A stretch of DNA of 6,274 nucleotides from an uncultured Alphaproteobacteria bacterium (GCA_937910835.1 CALEMG010000521.1:1-6274); one strand, 5' to 3'; counted from the stretch's first letter, positions 1 through 5,640 are shown. A program made the numbers and translations. The notes: a model not told the origin generated them from the letters alone.

Positions 1-449
1 ACAACAGGAATAGCCGCTTTCTTCACTTTTGACAGCATCGCCGAAATACCGTTATCAAGATAGCTCGAAAACCCGGCACCAAATACCGCATCAACGACGA
101 GATCAATTTCTTCGAGGGTCACCTCGGGCAGAGATTGGACGTCGCCATCCCACTTGTCCCGCATCACCGCCGCGTCGCCTGTCAGGACCTCCGGATCAAC
201 AAGAGAGGCAAGATCAACGTCCCAGCCCGCCTCTTTCAAATGCCGGGCGACAACATATCCATCGCCCCCATTATTGCCGGGGCCGCAGATGATAAGACAT
301 CGCCCCGCCGACCAGTTGCCAAGAATAATATCCGCGATACCTGTTCCAGCCGCCTCCATCAGGGTCGTGCCGGACACACCCCCTTCCATGGCGAGGCGGT
401 CCGCCTGATACATTTCCGCGACATTGAGAAGTTCCGACGACAGCGACAT
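1..449 (-). CDS. nnrE: NAD(P)H-hydrate epimerase (YjeF N-terminal domain), 5' part only
   Basis: This is the first 149 codons of a gene that leaves the window at base 1. The family interconverts the R and S epimers of damaged, hydrated NAD(P)H (NADHX/NADPHX) in the cytoplasm so that a dehydratase can repair them. The translation shows the family signature: an N-terminal helix (residues 8-22, NVAEMYQADRLAMEG), GTTLMEAAG at 27-35, the nucleotide-binding loop CGPGNNGGDGYVVARHL at 55-71, and the acidic strand-turn VVDAVFGAG at 118-126, whose Asp120 is the usual catalytic position. The ATG at 449 lies three bases after the amidase stop codon, with only a weak Shine-Dalgarno, so translation is probably coupled to the amidase. 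Many bacterial homologues are fused to a C-terminal ADP/ATP-dependent dehydratase domain (NnrD). Whether this one is cannot be seen here. The family call is firm. Confidence 0.93.
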   Translation of the reverse strand, partial: MSLSSELLNVAEMYQADRLAMEGGVSGTTLMEAAGTGIADIILGNWSAGRCLIICGPGNNGGDGYVVARHLKEAGWDVDLASLVDPEVLTGDAAVMRDKWDGDVQSLPEVTLEEIDLVVDAVFGAGFSSYLDNGISAMLSKVKKAAIPV

Positions 450-452
450 GGC

Positions 453-1868
453 TCAGAGGAGCTTTTCGAGATCAGGCCGCGCCCCGGCAACGGATGAAAC
501 CTGCTCAAACGCAAAGGCGGCATTCAGAACGGAGAGATCGTCCTGCATCGGCCCGACAATCTGCAACCCGATCGGTAATCCATCGCCGGAAAATCCGCAA
601 TTGATCGAACAGGCGGGCTGCTGGGTCAGGTTGAACGGATAGGAGAAGGGCGTCCAGTCGACCCAGGCACCGACAGCCGCTAATTTCTCTGGCGCGAGCT
701 TGCCTGCCTCTAACGCCGGGATTGAGAGCGCCGGGGTGATCAATAGGTCGTATGTTTCATGATATTTCCGCAGCTTTATGCCAAGGTCACCGCGCGCCTG
801 ATTAGCCTCCAGATAGTCGGTAAGGGTAATTTTCGCCCCCTCCTCCACCACGGTGCGCAGACCCGGATCGAGCTCATTCAACTGCTTGTCATCCAGATTA
901 CGGAGCGCGAAGGCCGCGCCGGACCACCAGAGCGTATTAAAAATCGGTAAGGGATTTTCAAACCCCGGGTCAACTTCCTCGACAATGGCGCCGAGATCCT
1001 CGAAAAGCTTCGCGGCATTCTTGACGGCGGCAGCCACTTCCGGATGCACGGTCGCGTAGCCGAGCGTCGGGCTATAGGCAATCTTCTTCCCCCGGATCGA
1101 CGCGGAAAGACCTGCGAGATAATCAGTATCGGTCGGCGGAAGTGAGGTCCAGTCACGAACATCCGGCGCACTCATCACTTGAAGCATCATCGCCCCGTCC
1201 CGCACGTTGCGTGTCATCGGGCCTACATGGGCGACTGTGCCAAAGGGCGAGAGTGGCCAGGCGGGCACCCTGCCATAGCTTGCCTTGACGCCGAATATGC
1301 CGGTGAAAGAGGCGGGAATGCGGATTGAGCCGCCCCCGTCCGTTCCCACATGGAGAACCCCCATACCCGCCGCGCAGGCCGCCGACGCCCCGCCGCTGGA
1401 ACCGCCCGGGGTCATATTCTTGTTCCAGGGGTTGCGGGTGATGCCCGTCCGGGGGCTATCCGTCACTCCTTTCCAGCCGAACTCCGGTGTCGTTGTCTTA
1501 CCAAGGATTACGGCGCCCTGTTCCTTCAGCCGTGCCGTGCAGGGGGCATCGTCATTCCAAGGTCCGGCGGCATCGACGCTTAAAGACCCGCGCAATGTCG
1601 GCCAGCCTTCTGTCAGCAAAATATCCTTGATTGTTGTCGGCACACCATCAATCATGCCCATAGGCGCCCCTGCCCGCCAGCGTACTTCCGACTCGCGCGC
1701 CCGTGCGAGCGCATAATCCTCATCTACCAGGACGAAGGCATTCAGTGCACCGTTATACTTCTCTATCTGATTGAGCGCCGCTTTTGTCGCTTCCACCGGG
1801 GAGATTGCCCCATCCCGATAGCCATCGAGTAGCTCTGTCGCGGTTGCAAAGGCCAGATCATTGTTCAT
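453..1868 (-). CDS. Amidase-signature family hydrolase
   Basis: This complete 471-residue protein belongs to the amidase signature family, soluble hydrolases that cleave C-N amide bonds through a Ser-cisSer-Lys triad. The triad is visible: Lys81 in GVPTTIKDIL, the cis-Ser157 in TPGGSSGGASAA (153-164), and nucleophile Ser181 in GTDGGGSIRIPASFTGIFG (175-193). The 24-residue gap between the two serines matches GatA and malonamidase. Length is normal for the family. The ATG at 1868 is preceded by AGAAGGG at good spacing. The substrate cannot be told from sequence. It is unlikely to be GatA of the Glu-tRNA amidotransferase, because no gatB or gatC lies beside it and the C-terminal half differs. 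Other possibilities are aliphatic or aryl amidase, or 6-aminohexanoate-type hydrolase. It is the first gene of a unit that continues into nnrE with a three-base gap. Confidence 0.93.
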   Translation of the reverse strand: MNNDLAFATATELLDGYRDGAISPVEATKAALNQIEKYNGALNAFVLVDEDYALARARESEVRWRAGAPMGMIDGVPTTIKDILLTEGWPTLRGSLSVDAAGPWNDDAPCTARLKEQGAVILGKTTTPEFGWKGVTDSPRTGITRNPWNKNMTPGGSSGGASAACAAGMGVLHVGTDGGGSIRIPASFTGIFGVKASYGRVPAWPLSPFGTVAHVGPMTRNVRDGAMMLQVMSAPDVRDWTSLPPTDTDYLAGLSASIRGKKIAYSPTLGYATVHPEVAAAVKNAAKLFEDLGAIVEEVDPGFENPLPIFNTLWWSGAAFALRNLDDKQLNELDPGLRTVVEEGAKITLTDYLEANQARGDLGIKLRKYHETYDLLITPALSIPALEAGKLAPEKLAAVGAWVDWTPFSYPFNLTQQPACSINCGFSGDGLPIGLQIVGPMQDDLSVLNAAFAFEQVSSVAGARPDLEKLL

Positions 1869-1905
1869 AGTGCACCCTTCTTATTTCTATTGTTCCACCG
1901 AGAAA

Positions 1906-1934
1906 AGATTAGGCGCTCGCGCGAAAACAGGCAA
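1906..1934 (-). promoter_or_regulatory. Probable promoter of the amidase-nnrE unit
   Basis: On the minus strand TTGCCT (1929-1934) and TAATCT (1906-1911) are separated by exactly 17 bases. Transcription would begin near 1899, about 30 bases before the amidase ATG. The -35 is good and the -10 is weak, as is common in alphaproteobacteria. It lies back to back with the plus-strand promoter at 1945-1975, so the two may compete or share control. Confidence 0.45.
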
Positions 1935-1944
1935 CTGCCATTCC

Positions 1945-1975
1945 TTGACGCTGGGTATTTTTACGGCCATATGAT
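1945..1975 (+). promoter_or_regulatory. Probable promoter of the small membrane protein gene
   Basis: TTGACG (1945-1950) and TATGAT (1970-1975, five of six consensus bases) are separated by 19 bases, slightly longer than ideal. The expected start site, about seven bases past the -10, falls at 1981-1983, on the ATG itself. The mRNA may therefore have no leader. An alternative -10 at 17-base spacing (CATATG, 1968-1973) gives a similar conclusion. Confidence 0.45.
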
Positions 1976-1980
1976 CTGGA

Positions 1981-2232
1981 ATGCCCAAACAGCTTTTCCA
2001 AAATCCAAAAACCAAGATCGGACGATTTTTCGTCGGCTGGGCGCTTGTTTTTGGCGGCATTTTGGGATTTCTCCCCGTCCTCGGCTTCTGGATGATCCCC
2101 CTCGGTCTACTCGTTCTCTCGACCGACTACGCCTTCGCCCGCCGGTGGCGCCGCAAACTACAGGTTTGGATGGGAAGGCGGCAGAAAAACCGTTCTTCCT
2201 TGAAAAGAAATAATCACAAAAGCAGCGACTGA
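1981..2232 (+). CDS. Small inner-membrane protein, PGPGW-like
   Basis: This 83-residue protein has two hydrophobic segments (about residues 13-34 and 36-48) joined by a short turn, LPVLGFW (31-37), then a strongly basic tail starting AFARRWRRKL (51-60). The arrangement of helix, Pro/Gly turn, helix, STDYAFARR-type loop and basic end resembles the uncharacterised PGPGW transmembrane family, though the literal PGPGW motif is not present. By the positive-inside rule both ends probably face the cytoplasm. No function is known. In this frame a stop codon (1972-1974) lies nine bases upstream of the ATG, so the gene cannot start earlier. No convincing Shine-Dalgarno precedes it; the best is a weak CTGGA touching the start. 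Another open frame covers much of the same bases from 1890, but its translation has no membrane pattern or family resemblance. Confidence 0.75.
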   Translation: MPKQLFQNPKTKIGRFFVGWALVFGGILGFLPVLGFWMIPLGLLVLSTDYAFARRWRRKLQVWMGRRQKNRSSLKRNNHKSSD

Positions 2233-2268
2233 ATAATACCCCATTTTACGGTCGTTCATTTTCCTGTA

Positions 2269-2296
2269 TTGACTCTCCGCTAATCATAGATATATT
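2269..2296 (+). promoter_or_regulatory. Promoter of the Rrf2-CMD unit
   Basis: TTGACT (2269-2274) and TATATT (2291-2296), each five of six consensus bases, stand 16 bases apart. Transcription would start near 2303, leaving a leader of about 20 bases with the Shine-Dalgarno GGAGAG (2312-2317) five bases before the ATG. The promoter lies almost wholly within the inverted repeat at 2273-2317, so a protein bound there would block RNA polymerase. Confidence 0.65.
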
Positions 2297-2317
2297 TTAT
2301 CCATGATTAGCGGAGAG
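2273..2317. promoter_or_regulatory. Long palindromic operator over the Rrf2 promoter
   Basis: A perfect 15-bp inverted repeat: CTCTCCGCTAATCAT at 2273-2287 and its exact complement ATGATTAGCGGAGAG at 2303-2317, centred on base 2295. After one mismatch (2288/2302) the symmetry resumes for four more pairs (GATA 2289-2292 with TATC 2298-2301). The left arm overlaps the end of the -35 box and the spacer, the centre covers the -10 box, and the right arm covers the start site and Shine-Dalgarno. The arm centres are 30 bp apart, roughly three helical turns. The likely ligand is the Rrf2 protein encoded directly downstream, giving autorepression. This is inferred from position; the sequence is not a motif I can assign to IscR or NsrR. 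Confidence 0.8.
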
Positions 2318-2322
2318 CGGTA

Positions 2323-2829
2323 ATGAAACTGAGCGCAGGTATAGAGCAGGCAATTCACAGCGTTACCATGCTGTGCGGACTTTCCGGGAATGGCGTCCTT
2401 TCGGCTGCTGCGTTGGCGGAGTTTCACGGCGTGTCCACAAGCTATCTGTTGAAACATCTTCAGGCGCTCTCCAGCCGGGGAATATTGGAGACTGTTCCTG
2501 GCCCTAAAGGCGGCTACCGTCTCGCGCGTGCGCCGCAAGACATTTCCCTGCTCGATATCGTGCTGGCTGTCGAGGGGTCTGAACCGGCCTTTCGCTGTCA
2601 GGAAATCCGCCAGCGCGGACCGAACCCACTCCCCAAGAGTACATTTGTCAAACCCTGCGGGATCAATGCGGCGATGCTGCGCGCGGAGCAGGCCTACCGC
2701 GCCGAACTTCGCAAAGTCACCATTGCCGACCTTATTACTGACCTGACCGCAACGGATGACGGATCAATCATGGAACGGGGCTGCCGGTTTCTTGCCCTCC
2801 ATGAACGTAACTCAACGACCAACAACTAA
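2323..2829 (+). CDS. Rrf2-family transcriptional regulator
   Basis: This 168-residue protein has the Rrf2 layout: an N-terminal winged helix-turn-helix (about 1-75) with recognition region VSTSYLLKHLQAL (37-49) and wing GPKGGYRLAR (60-69), then the long dimerisation helix starting ISLLDIVLAVEG (74-85). Family members repress redox, NO, Fe-S or cysteine genes. Classical Fe-S members (IscR, NsrR, RsrR) carry three closely spaced cysteines after this helix. Here the region holds only Cys92 (FRCQEI) and Cys112 (KPCGIN), 20 residues apart, plus Cys18 and Cys154 elsewhere. It may therefore be a thiol sensor rather than an Fe-S protein, or use an unusual ligand set; this is inference. The ATG at 2323 follows GGAGAG at five bases. 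It is followed after 20 bases by the CMD gene, its probable target, and its own promoter lies under a palindrome. Confidence 0.93.
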   Translation: MKLSAGIEQAIHSVTMLCGLSGNGVLSAAALAEFHGVSTSYLLKHLQALSSRGILETVPGPKGGYRLARAPQDISLLDIVLAVEGSEPAFRCQEIRQRGPNPLPKSTFVKPCGINAAMLRAEQAYRAELRKVTIADLITDLTATDDGSIMERGCRFLALHERNSTTNN

Positions 2830-2849
2830 ATCAAACAAAGGAGACCATC

Positions 2850-3323
2850 ATGCAAGCGAGATTAGATTTTTACAACACTTCCCCCGCCGCTTTGCAGGCA
2901 GTCCTCGGGCTGGAAAACTATGTATCCAAACAATCCGGTCTTGACCCGCACCTCATTCATCTTCTTAAACTGCGGGCATCACAGATTAACGGCTGCGCCT
3001 ACTGTGTGGATATGCACTCAAAGGAAGCAAGGCACAGCGGCCTCAGCGAGCAATGGATCAACCTCGTCAGTGTCTGGCGTGAATCCCCCGTCTTCGACAA
3101 GCGGGAACGCGCGGTACTTGAATGGACCGAGGCCTTAACTAATGTGGCCGACAGCGGTGCGCCAAGCGAGACCTATGAACCGCTTAAAGATCATTTCACC
3201 GAAAAGGAAATCATGGACCTGACGGTCGCGATCAGCCTGATCAACGTCTGGAACCGCCTCGCCGTCGGCTTCCGCTTCCAACATCCGGTCGATGAAGTGA
3301 GAAAAGCAGCAAAGAAAACATGA
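2850..3323 (+). CDS. AhpD-like carboxymuconolactone decarboxylase family protein
   Basis: This 157-residue cytoplasmic protein belongs to the CMD/AhpD-like fold, the subgroup of peroxidase-related all-helical proteins. The active-site segment is KLRASQINGCAYCVDMHSKEA (40-60), with redox pair Cys49-Ala-Tyr-Cys52 and His56 four residues later, as in AhpD. The second half includes FDKRERAVLEWTEALT (82-97) and the C-terminal helix with NVWNRLAVGFR (132-142), typical of the subgroup. Members act as thiol-dependent hydroperoxide reductases or reductase partners; the true substrate here is unknown. The Glu normally found 12 residues before the first Cys is His37 in this protein. A strong AAAGGAGA (2839-2846 region) precedes the ATG. 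It is co-transcribed with the Rrf2 gene 20 bases upstream, suggesting induction by oxidants or electrophiles. No clear terminator follows it. Confidence 0.92.
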   Translation: MQARLDFYNTSPAALQAVLGLENYVSKQSGLDPHLIHLLKLRASQINGCAYCVDMHSKEARHSGLSEQWINLVSVWRESPVFDKRERAVLEWTEALTNVADSGAPSETYEPLKDHFTEKEIMDLTVAISLINVWNRLAVGFRFQHPVDEVRKAAKKT

Positions 3324-3418
3324 TGGTAATGAGAATGACAAAAAGGCAAAAAATGACGTTTGATTATGACCGACCGAAAAAACACATGTGGTAAATCTGT
3401 TTGCAAATATTCAATAGT

Positions 3419-4072
3419 TTATTGATTTATCAATAATTGATTTAATCGATTTATTTGGTTTTTAAGCTTGTCTGAAGGCATGTATCCATAGGCCATCATT
3501 AGATCAACGGTTGCTCTTTTATAGTTTCCTAGCTTCTCGCGTGCTATGCCTCGATTCCAGTAGCCCAATGCAATTTGCGTTTCAGTCGAGTTCGAATGAT
3601 TTATTAGCTGACCGCATACATTTATTCGGCGCTGAGCATTATCATCTATCGCACATGCAATCTCCAACTGCTCTGCTGTCACCTGCGGTCTACTAGCGAG
3701 CCTTTCCTCGCTTTTTCTATTAAAATCAGCCCTCGCCCGGGCAGTATCTCCCTTACCCATAAATGCCTGACCACGAACCATATAGATCCAATCAATATCA
3801 GGCCTCAACCAGATAACCTGATCAAAATCAAATATCGCTTCGTCATACCTCTTCATTAATAGAAATTCGTAGCCCCTAAGATAGTAAACCGTTTCATTTT
3901 TCGGATCTAACTCAATGGCCTTGCTAAATAACGCTATGGCTTCTTCTGAATTTCCCAAATCATGCTGTTCGTTACCTTTTTTTATTAGTTCTTTTGCATC
4001 CCATTCTTCAGCGAAGGATGTGCTTGGAAAAACTAGTAAGAATACAACAATCGCTGAAATAAAATGTTTCAT
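3419..4072 (-). CDS. Exported tetratricopeptide-repeat protein
   Basis: This 217-residue protein starts with a clear Sec signal peptide: MKHF, a hydrophobic core at about 5-15, and a likely cleavage site after SFA (residue 21). The mature part carries TPR units at about 25-58 (…EEAIALFSKAIELDP), 59-92 (RYDEAIFDFDQVIWLRP), a weaker one at 93-126, and a last one at 166-199 (YWNRGIAREKLGNYKRATVD). The stretch between them holds Cys140 and Cys153, which could form a disulfide in the periplasm. TPRs are protein-protein interaction scaffolds; the partner is unknown. Its base composition is much richer in A+T than the flanking genes, suggesting a different origin. The ATG at 4072 has only a weak GAAGA upstream. 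It is convergent with the CMD gene and has its own promoter. Confidence 0.88.
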   Translation of the reverse strand: MKHFISAIVVFLLVFPSTSFAEEWDAKELIKKGNEQHDLGNSEEAIALFSKAIELDPKNETVYYLRGYEFLLMKRYDEAIFDFDQVIWLRPDIDWIYMVRGQAFMGKGDTARARADFNRKSEERLASRPQVTAEQLEIACAIDDNAQRRINVCGQLINHSNSTETQIALGYWNRGIAREKLGNYKRATVDLMMAYGYMPSDKLKNQINRLNQLLINQ

Positions 4073-4109
4073 TGTCTTCGAAATTCAATCAAAAGATGTT
4101 TATATGCGT

Positions 4110-4138
4110 ATTATATACAATAAAAATGCAATGAGCAA
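4110..4138 (-). promoter_or_regulatory. Promoter of the TPR gene
   Basis: On the minus strand a perfect TATAAT (4110-4115) lies 17 bases after TTGCTC (4133-4138). The predicted start near 4103 leaves a leader of about 30 bases. The surrounding 60 bases (4081-4140) are only 23% G+C. The consensus -10 contrasts with the weaker -10 boxes elsewhere in the window, fitting the idea that this gene has a foreign source. Confidence 0.55.
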
Positions 4139-4184
4139 TCAGATCAGCTATAGGATTGTCAGGAATCCAAATTGTGTAACAAAC

Positions 4185-4221
4185 AAAAAAAGCCCCGAAA
4201 TCAACCGACTTCGGGGCTTTT
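4185..4221 (-). terminator. Rho-independent terminator of tRNA-His
   Basis: A 12-bp perfect inverted repeat, AAAAGCCCCGAA (4188-4199) and TTCGGGGCTTTT (4210-4221), with a 10-base loop. Read on the minus strand the G+C-rich stem is followed by a run of seven T (4191-4185), the standard intrinsic form, beginning just past the tRNA CCA. Read on the plus strand the T run is only four bases, so the minus direction is the functional one. Confidence 0.9.
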
Positions 4222-4226
4222 GAATT

Positions 4227-4303
4227 TGGGGCGAACGAGGGGTCTTGAACCCCCGACCTCCTGAGTCACAGGCAGGCGCGCTATCCTACTGAGCTACGTT
4301 CGC
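4227..4303 (-). tRNA. tRNA-His (anticodon GTG)
   Basis: The minus strand folds as a full 77-base cloverleaf: acceptor GCGAACG pairing with CGTTCGC (4237-4231), T8, D arm GCTC/GCGC with loop AGTAGGATA, anticodon loop CTGTGAC (anticodon GTG), variable loop AGGTC, T arm GGGGG/CCCCT with loop TTCAAGA, then C73 and an encoded CCA (4229-4227). The base just before the acceptor, 4304, gives G-1, and together with C73 this is the classical histidine identity pair. Two stem positions do not pair: T12 with C23 in the D stem and C31 with T39 at the end of the anticodon stem. G49-T65 is a wobble. It may be a slightly degraded or second copy. The gene has its own promoter and terminator. Confidence 0.9.
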
Positions 4304-4317
4304 CATAAGAGCGGCCC

Positions 4318-4346
4318 TGTTTAGCGATCCTGCCAGCGCCGGTCAA
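4318..4346 (-). promoter_or_regulatory. Promoter of tRNA-His
   Basis: On the minus strand TTGACC (4341-4346) and TAAACA (4318-4323) are 17 bases apart, placing the start near 4311, only a few bases before the mature tRNA 5' end. The -35 begins about eight bases after the stop codon of the upstream aminotransferase, in a very tight gap with no hairpin terminator, so readthrough from that gene into the tRNA is also likely. Confidence 0.5.
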
Positions 4347-4353
4347 GAAAACT

Positions 4354-5523
4354 TTAGCCCCTTTTCCCAAAAAAATCCTGCAATTTTTCAATTGCCGCAT
4401 CAAGCACTTCGTCCCTTTTAGAAAAGCAGAAGCGGGCAAAATTGTCACGTGCACCCTCGGACTGGTAAAAGGCGCTGAACGGCACGGCGGCTACTCCAGC
4501 CTCGGTCGTGATCAGGCGGCAGAACTCCTCATCCGTGCCGTCAAAGCCGATGGAGCTGATATCCGCATTAATGAAATAGGTGCCATCGCAGTCCGCCGTC
4601 GTGAAGCCAATTCGCTGCAACCCATCGCGGAACCGGTCACGCTTCGCCTGCATGGAATTTTTCAACTCGTCATAGAAGACATCCTCTTTCGCAAGCCCAT
4701 AGGCCACCGCCTTTTGCAGGTTCGGCGCCGTCGTGAAGGTGAGGAATTGATGCGCCTTAGCGATGCGTGCCGTCAGATCCGCCGGCGCGGTAAGATAGCC
4801 GACCTTCCATCCAGTCAGCGAGAATGTCTTGCCCGCCGAGGCGATCCGAGCTGTCCGCTCCCCCATACCCGGCAAGGTCAACAAAGAGAGATGCTTTTTA
4901 TCCCCGAAAATAATATGCTCATATACCTCATCGCAGATGGCGTAAGTATCATGCTTGATGGCAAGCTCCGCAATCAGCTCCAACTCCTCGCGCGAAAAGA
5001 CCTTGCCCGTCGGGTTCATCGGGCTGTTCATCAGGATCAGCTTGGTCTTGTCACTGAAGGCGGCGCGGAGCTTATCCTCGTCAATCTCCCAGTATGGCGG
5101 GTCGAGGCGGACAAATTTCGGGATGCCGCCCGCAAGCTTGATCATCGGCAGGTAACAATCATAAAGCGGCTCAAACAGAACAACCTCATCTCCCGGGTTG
5201 ATCAGGCCTAGCATACTCGCCGCCAGGGATTCCGTTGCACCGGAGGTTACCAGGATATCCGTTTGCCAATCGACAGAGAGACCATAAAAGCGAGCGTCGT
5301 GATCCGCAACCGCTTGACGTAACTCCGGCACACCCATCATCGGCGGGTACTGATTGGGGCCGTCCTCGACGGTGCGGGCGGCAACGGCGCGAATATCGGC
5401 CGGACCGTCCTCATCGGGAAAGCCCTGCCCGAGATTGATTGCCTTATGCTCGATTGCGAGCTTCGACATGACTTCAAAGATGGTCGTACCGAAGCCGGCG
5501 AGTACGTCACTTGTATTTTTCAC
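4354..5523 (-). CDS. PLP-dependent aminotransferase, class I/II
   Basis: This complete 389-residue fold-type I aminotransferase moves an amino group from an amino acid to a 2-oxo acid. Visible features are the N-terminal INLGQGFPDEDGP (29-41), NQYPPMMGVPELRQA (57-71), the cofactor phosphate segment TSGATES (93-99), NPTG with PLP-contacting Asn170, Asp198 and Tyr201 in ICDEVYEH, the Schiff-base Lys232 in SAGKTFSLTGWKVGY, and the carboxylate-binding Arg364 in NFARFCF. The QGFPDEDGP and EPLYDCYLPM patterns place it near the kynurenine/glutamine transaminase K and YbdL methionine aminotransferase group, more than near AspC. The exact substrate is not decidable here. The start codon is GTG at 5523, preceded by AGGGA at about eight bases. 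It is transcribed away from a second aminotransferase gene and directly upstream of tRNA-His. Confidence 0.93.
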   Translation of the reverse strand: MKNTSDVLAGFGTTIFEVMSKLAIEHKAINLGQGFPDEDGPADIRAVAARTVEDGPNQYPPMMGVPELRQAVADHDARFYGLSVDWQTDILVTSGATESLAASMLGLINPGDEVVLFEPLYDCYLPMIKLAGGIPKFVRLDPPYWEIDEDKLRAAFSDKTKLILMNSPMNPTGKVFSREELELIAELAIKHDTYAICDEVYEHIIFGDKKHLSLLTLPGMGERTARIASAGKTFSLTGWKVGYLTAPADLTARIAKAHQFLTFTTAPNLQKAVAYGLAKEDVFYDELKNSMQAKRDRFRDGLQRIGFTTADCDGTYFINADISSIGFDGTDEEFCRLITTEAGVAAVPFSAFYQSEGARDNFARFCFSKRDEVLDAAIEKLQDFFGKRG

Positions 5524-5556
5524 GAGCGATCCCTGTCAGGTTTTTGATGCGAGCAC

Positions 5557-5586
5557 AAATTACGCCCGGATAAGCGCGAATATCAA
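5557..5586 (-). promoter_or_regulatory. Possible promoter of the complete aminotransferase gene
   Basis: On the minus strand TTGATA (5581-5586) lies 18 bases before TAATTT (5557-5562), giving a start near 5550 and a leader of about 27 bases. Both boxes are only partial matches, so this is a best guess within the 180-base divergent gap. Confidence 0.35.
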
Positions 5587-5640
5587 GCGAAACCATTCTG
5601 ACATCTTCGGAGCGACGTAAGATAGATACGGATTCTTTCC

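Noticed and set aside
135..497. Plus-strand open frame of 120 codons opposite nnrE
   Set aside because: The minus-strand translation shows the full epimerase signature including GPGNNGGDG, so the plus frame is a shadow.
1285..1716. Plus-strand open frame of 143 codons inside the amidase
   Set aside because: It lies opposite the amidase catalytic core, is proline- and arginine-rich with no family pattern, and has no convincing ribosome site. It is a shadow of a strongly conserved gene.
1890..2213. Plus-strand open frame of 107 codons overlapping the small membrane protein
   Set aside because: Its translation shows no domain or membrane pattern, whereas the frame from 1981 gives two clean hydrophobic segments and a basic tail.
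3324..3418. Possible terminators between the convergent CMD and TPR genes
   Set aside because: Only five-base arms (AAACA/TGTTT) near 3379-3401 and a CACATGTG with no room for a loop were found. Neither makes a credible intrinsic terminator.
3421..3434. Short palindrome ATTGATTTATCAAT at the end of the TPR gene
   Set aside because: It falls in the last codons of the gene within A+T-rich sequence, has a two-base loop and no T run placed as a terminator, so it is likely chance.
4227..4260. tRNA-His 3' end as an integration attachment site
   Set aside because: The A+T-rich segment next to it is suggestive, but no second copy of the tRNA 3' end and no integrase gene occur in the window.
4714..5211. 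Plus-strand open frame of 165 codons inside the complete aminotransferase
   Set aside because: It is antisense to the PLP-binding core and has no recognisable protein features.
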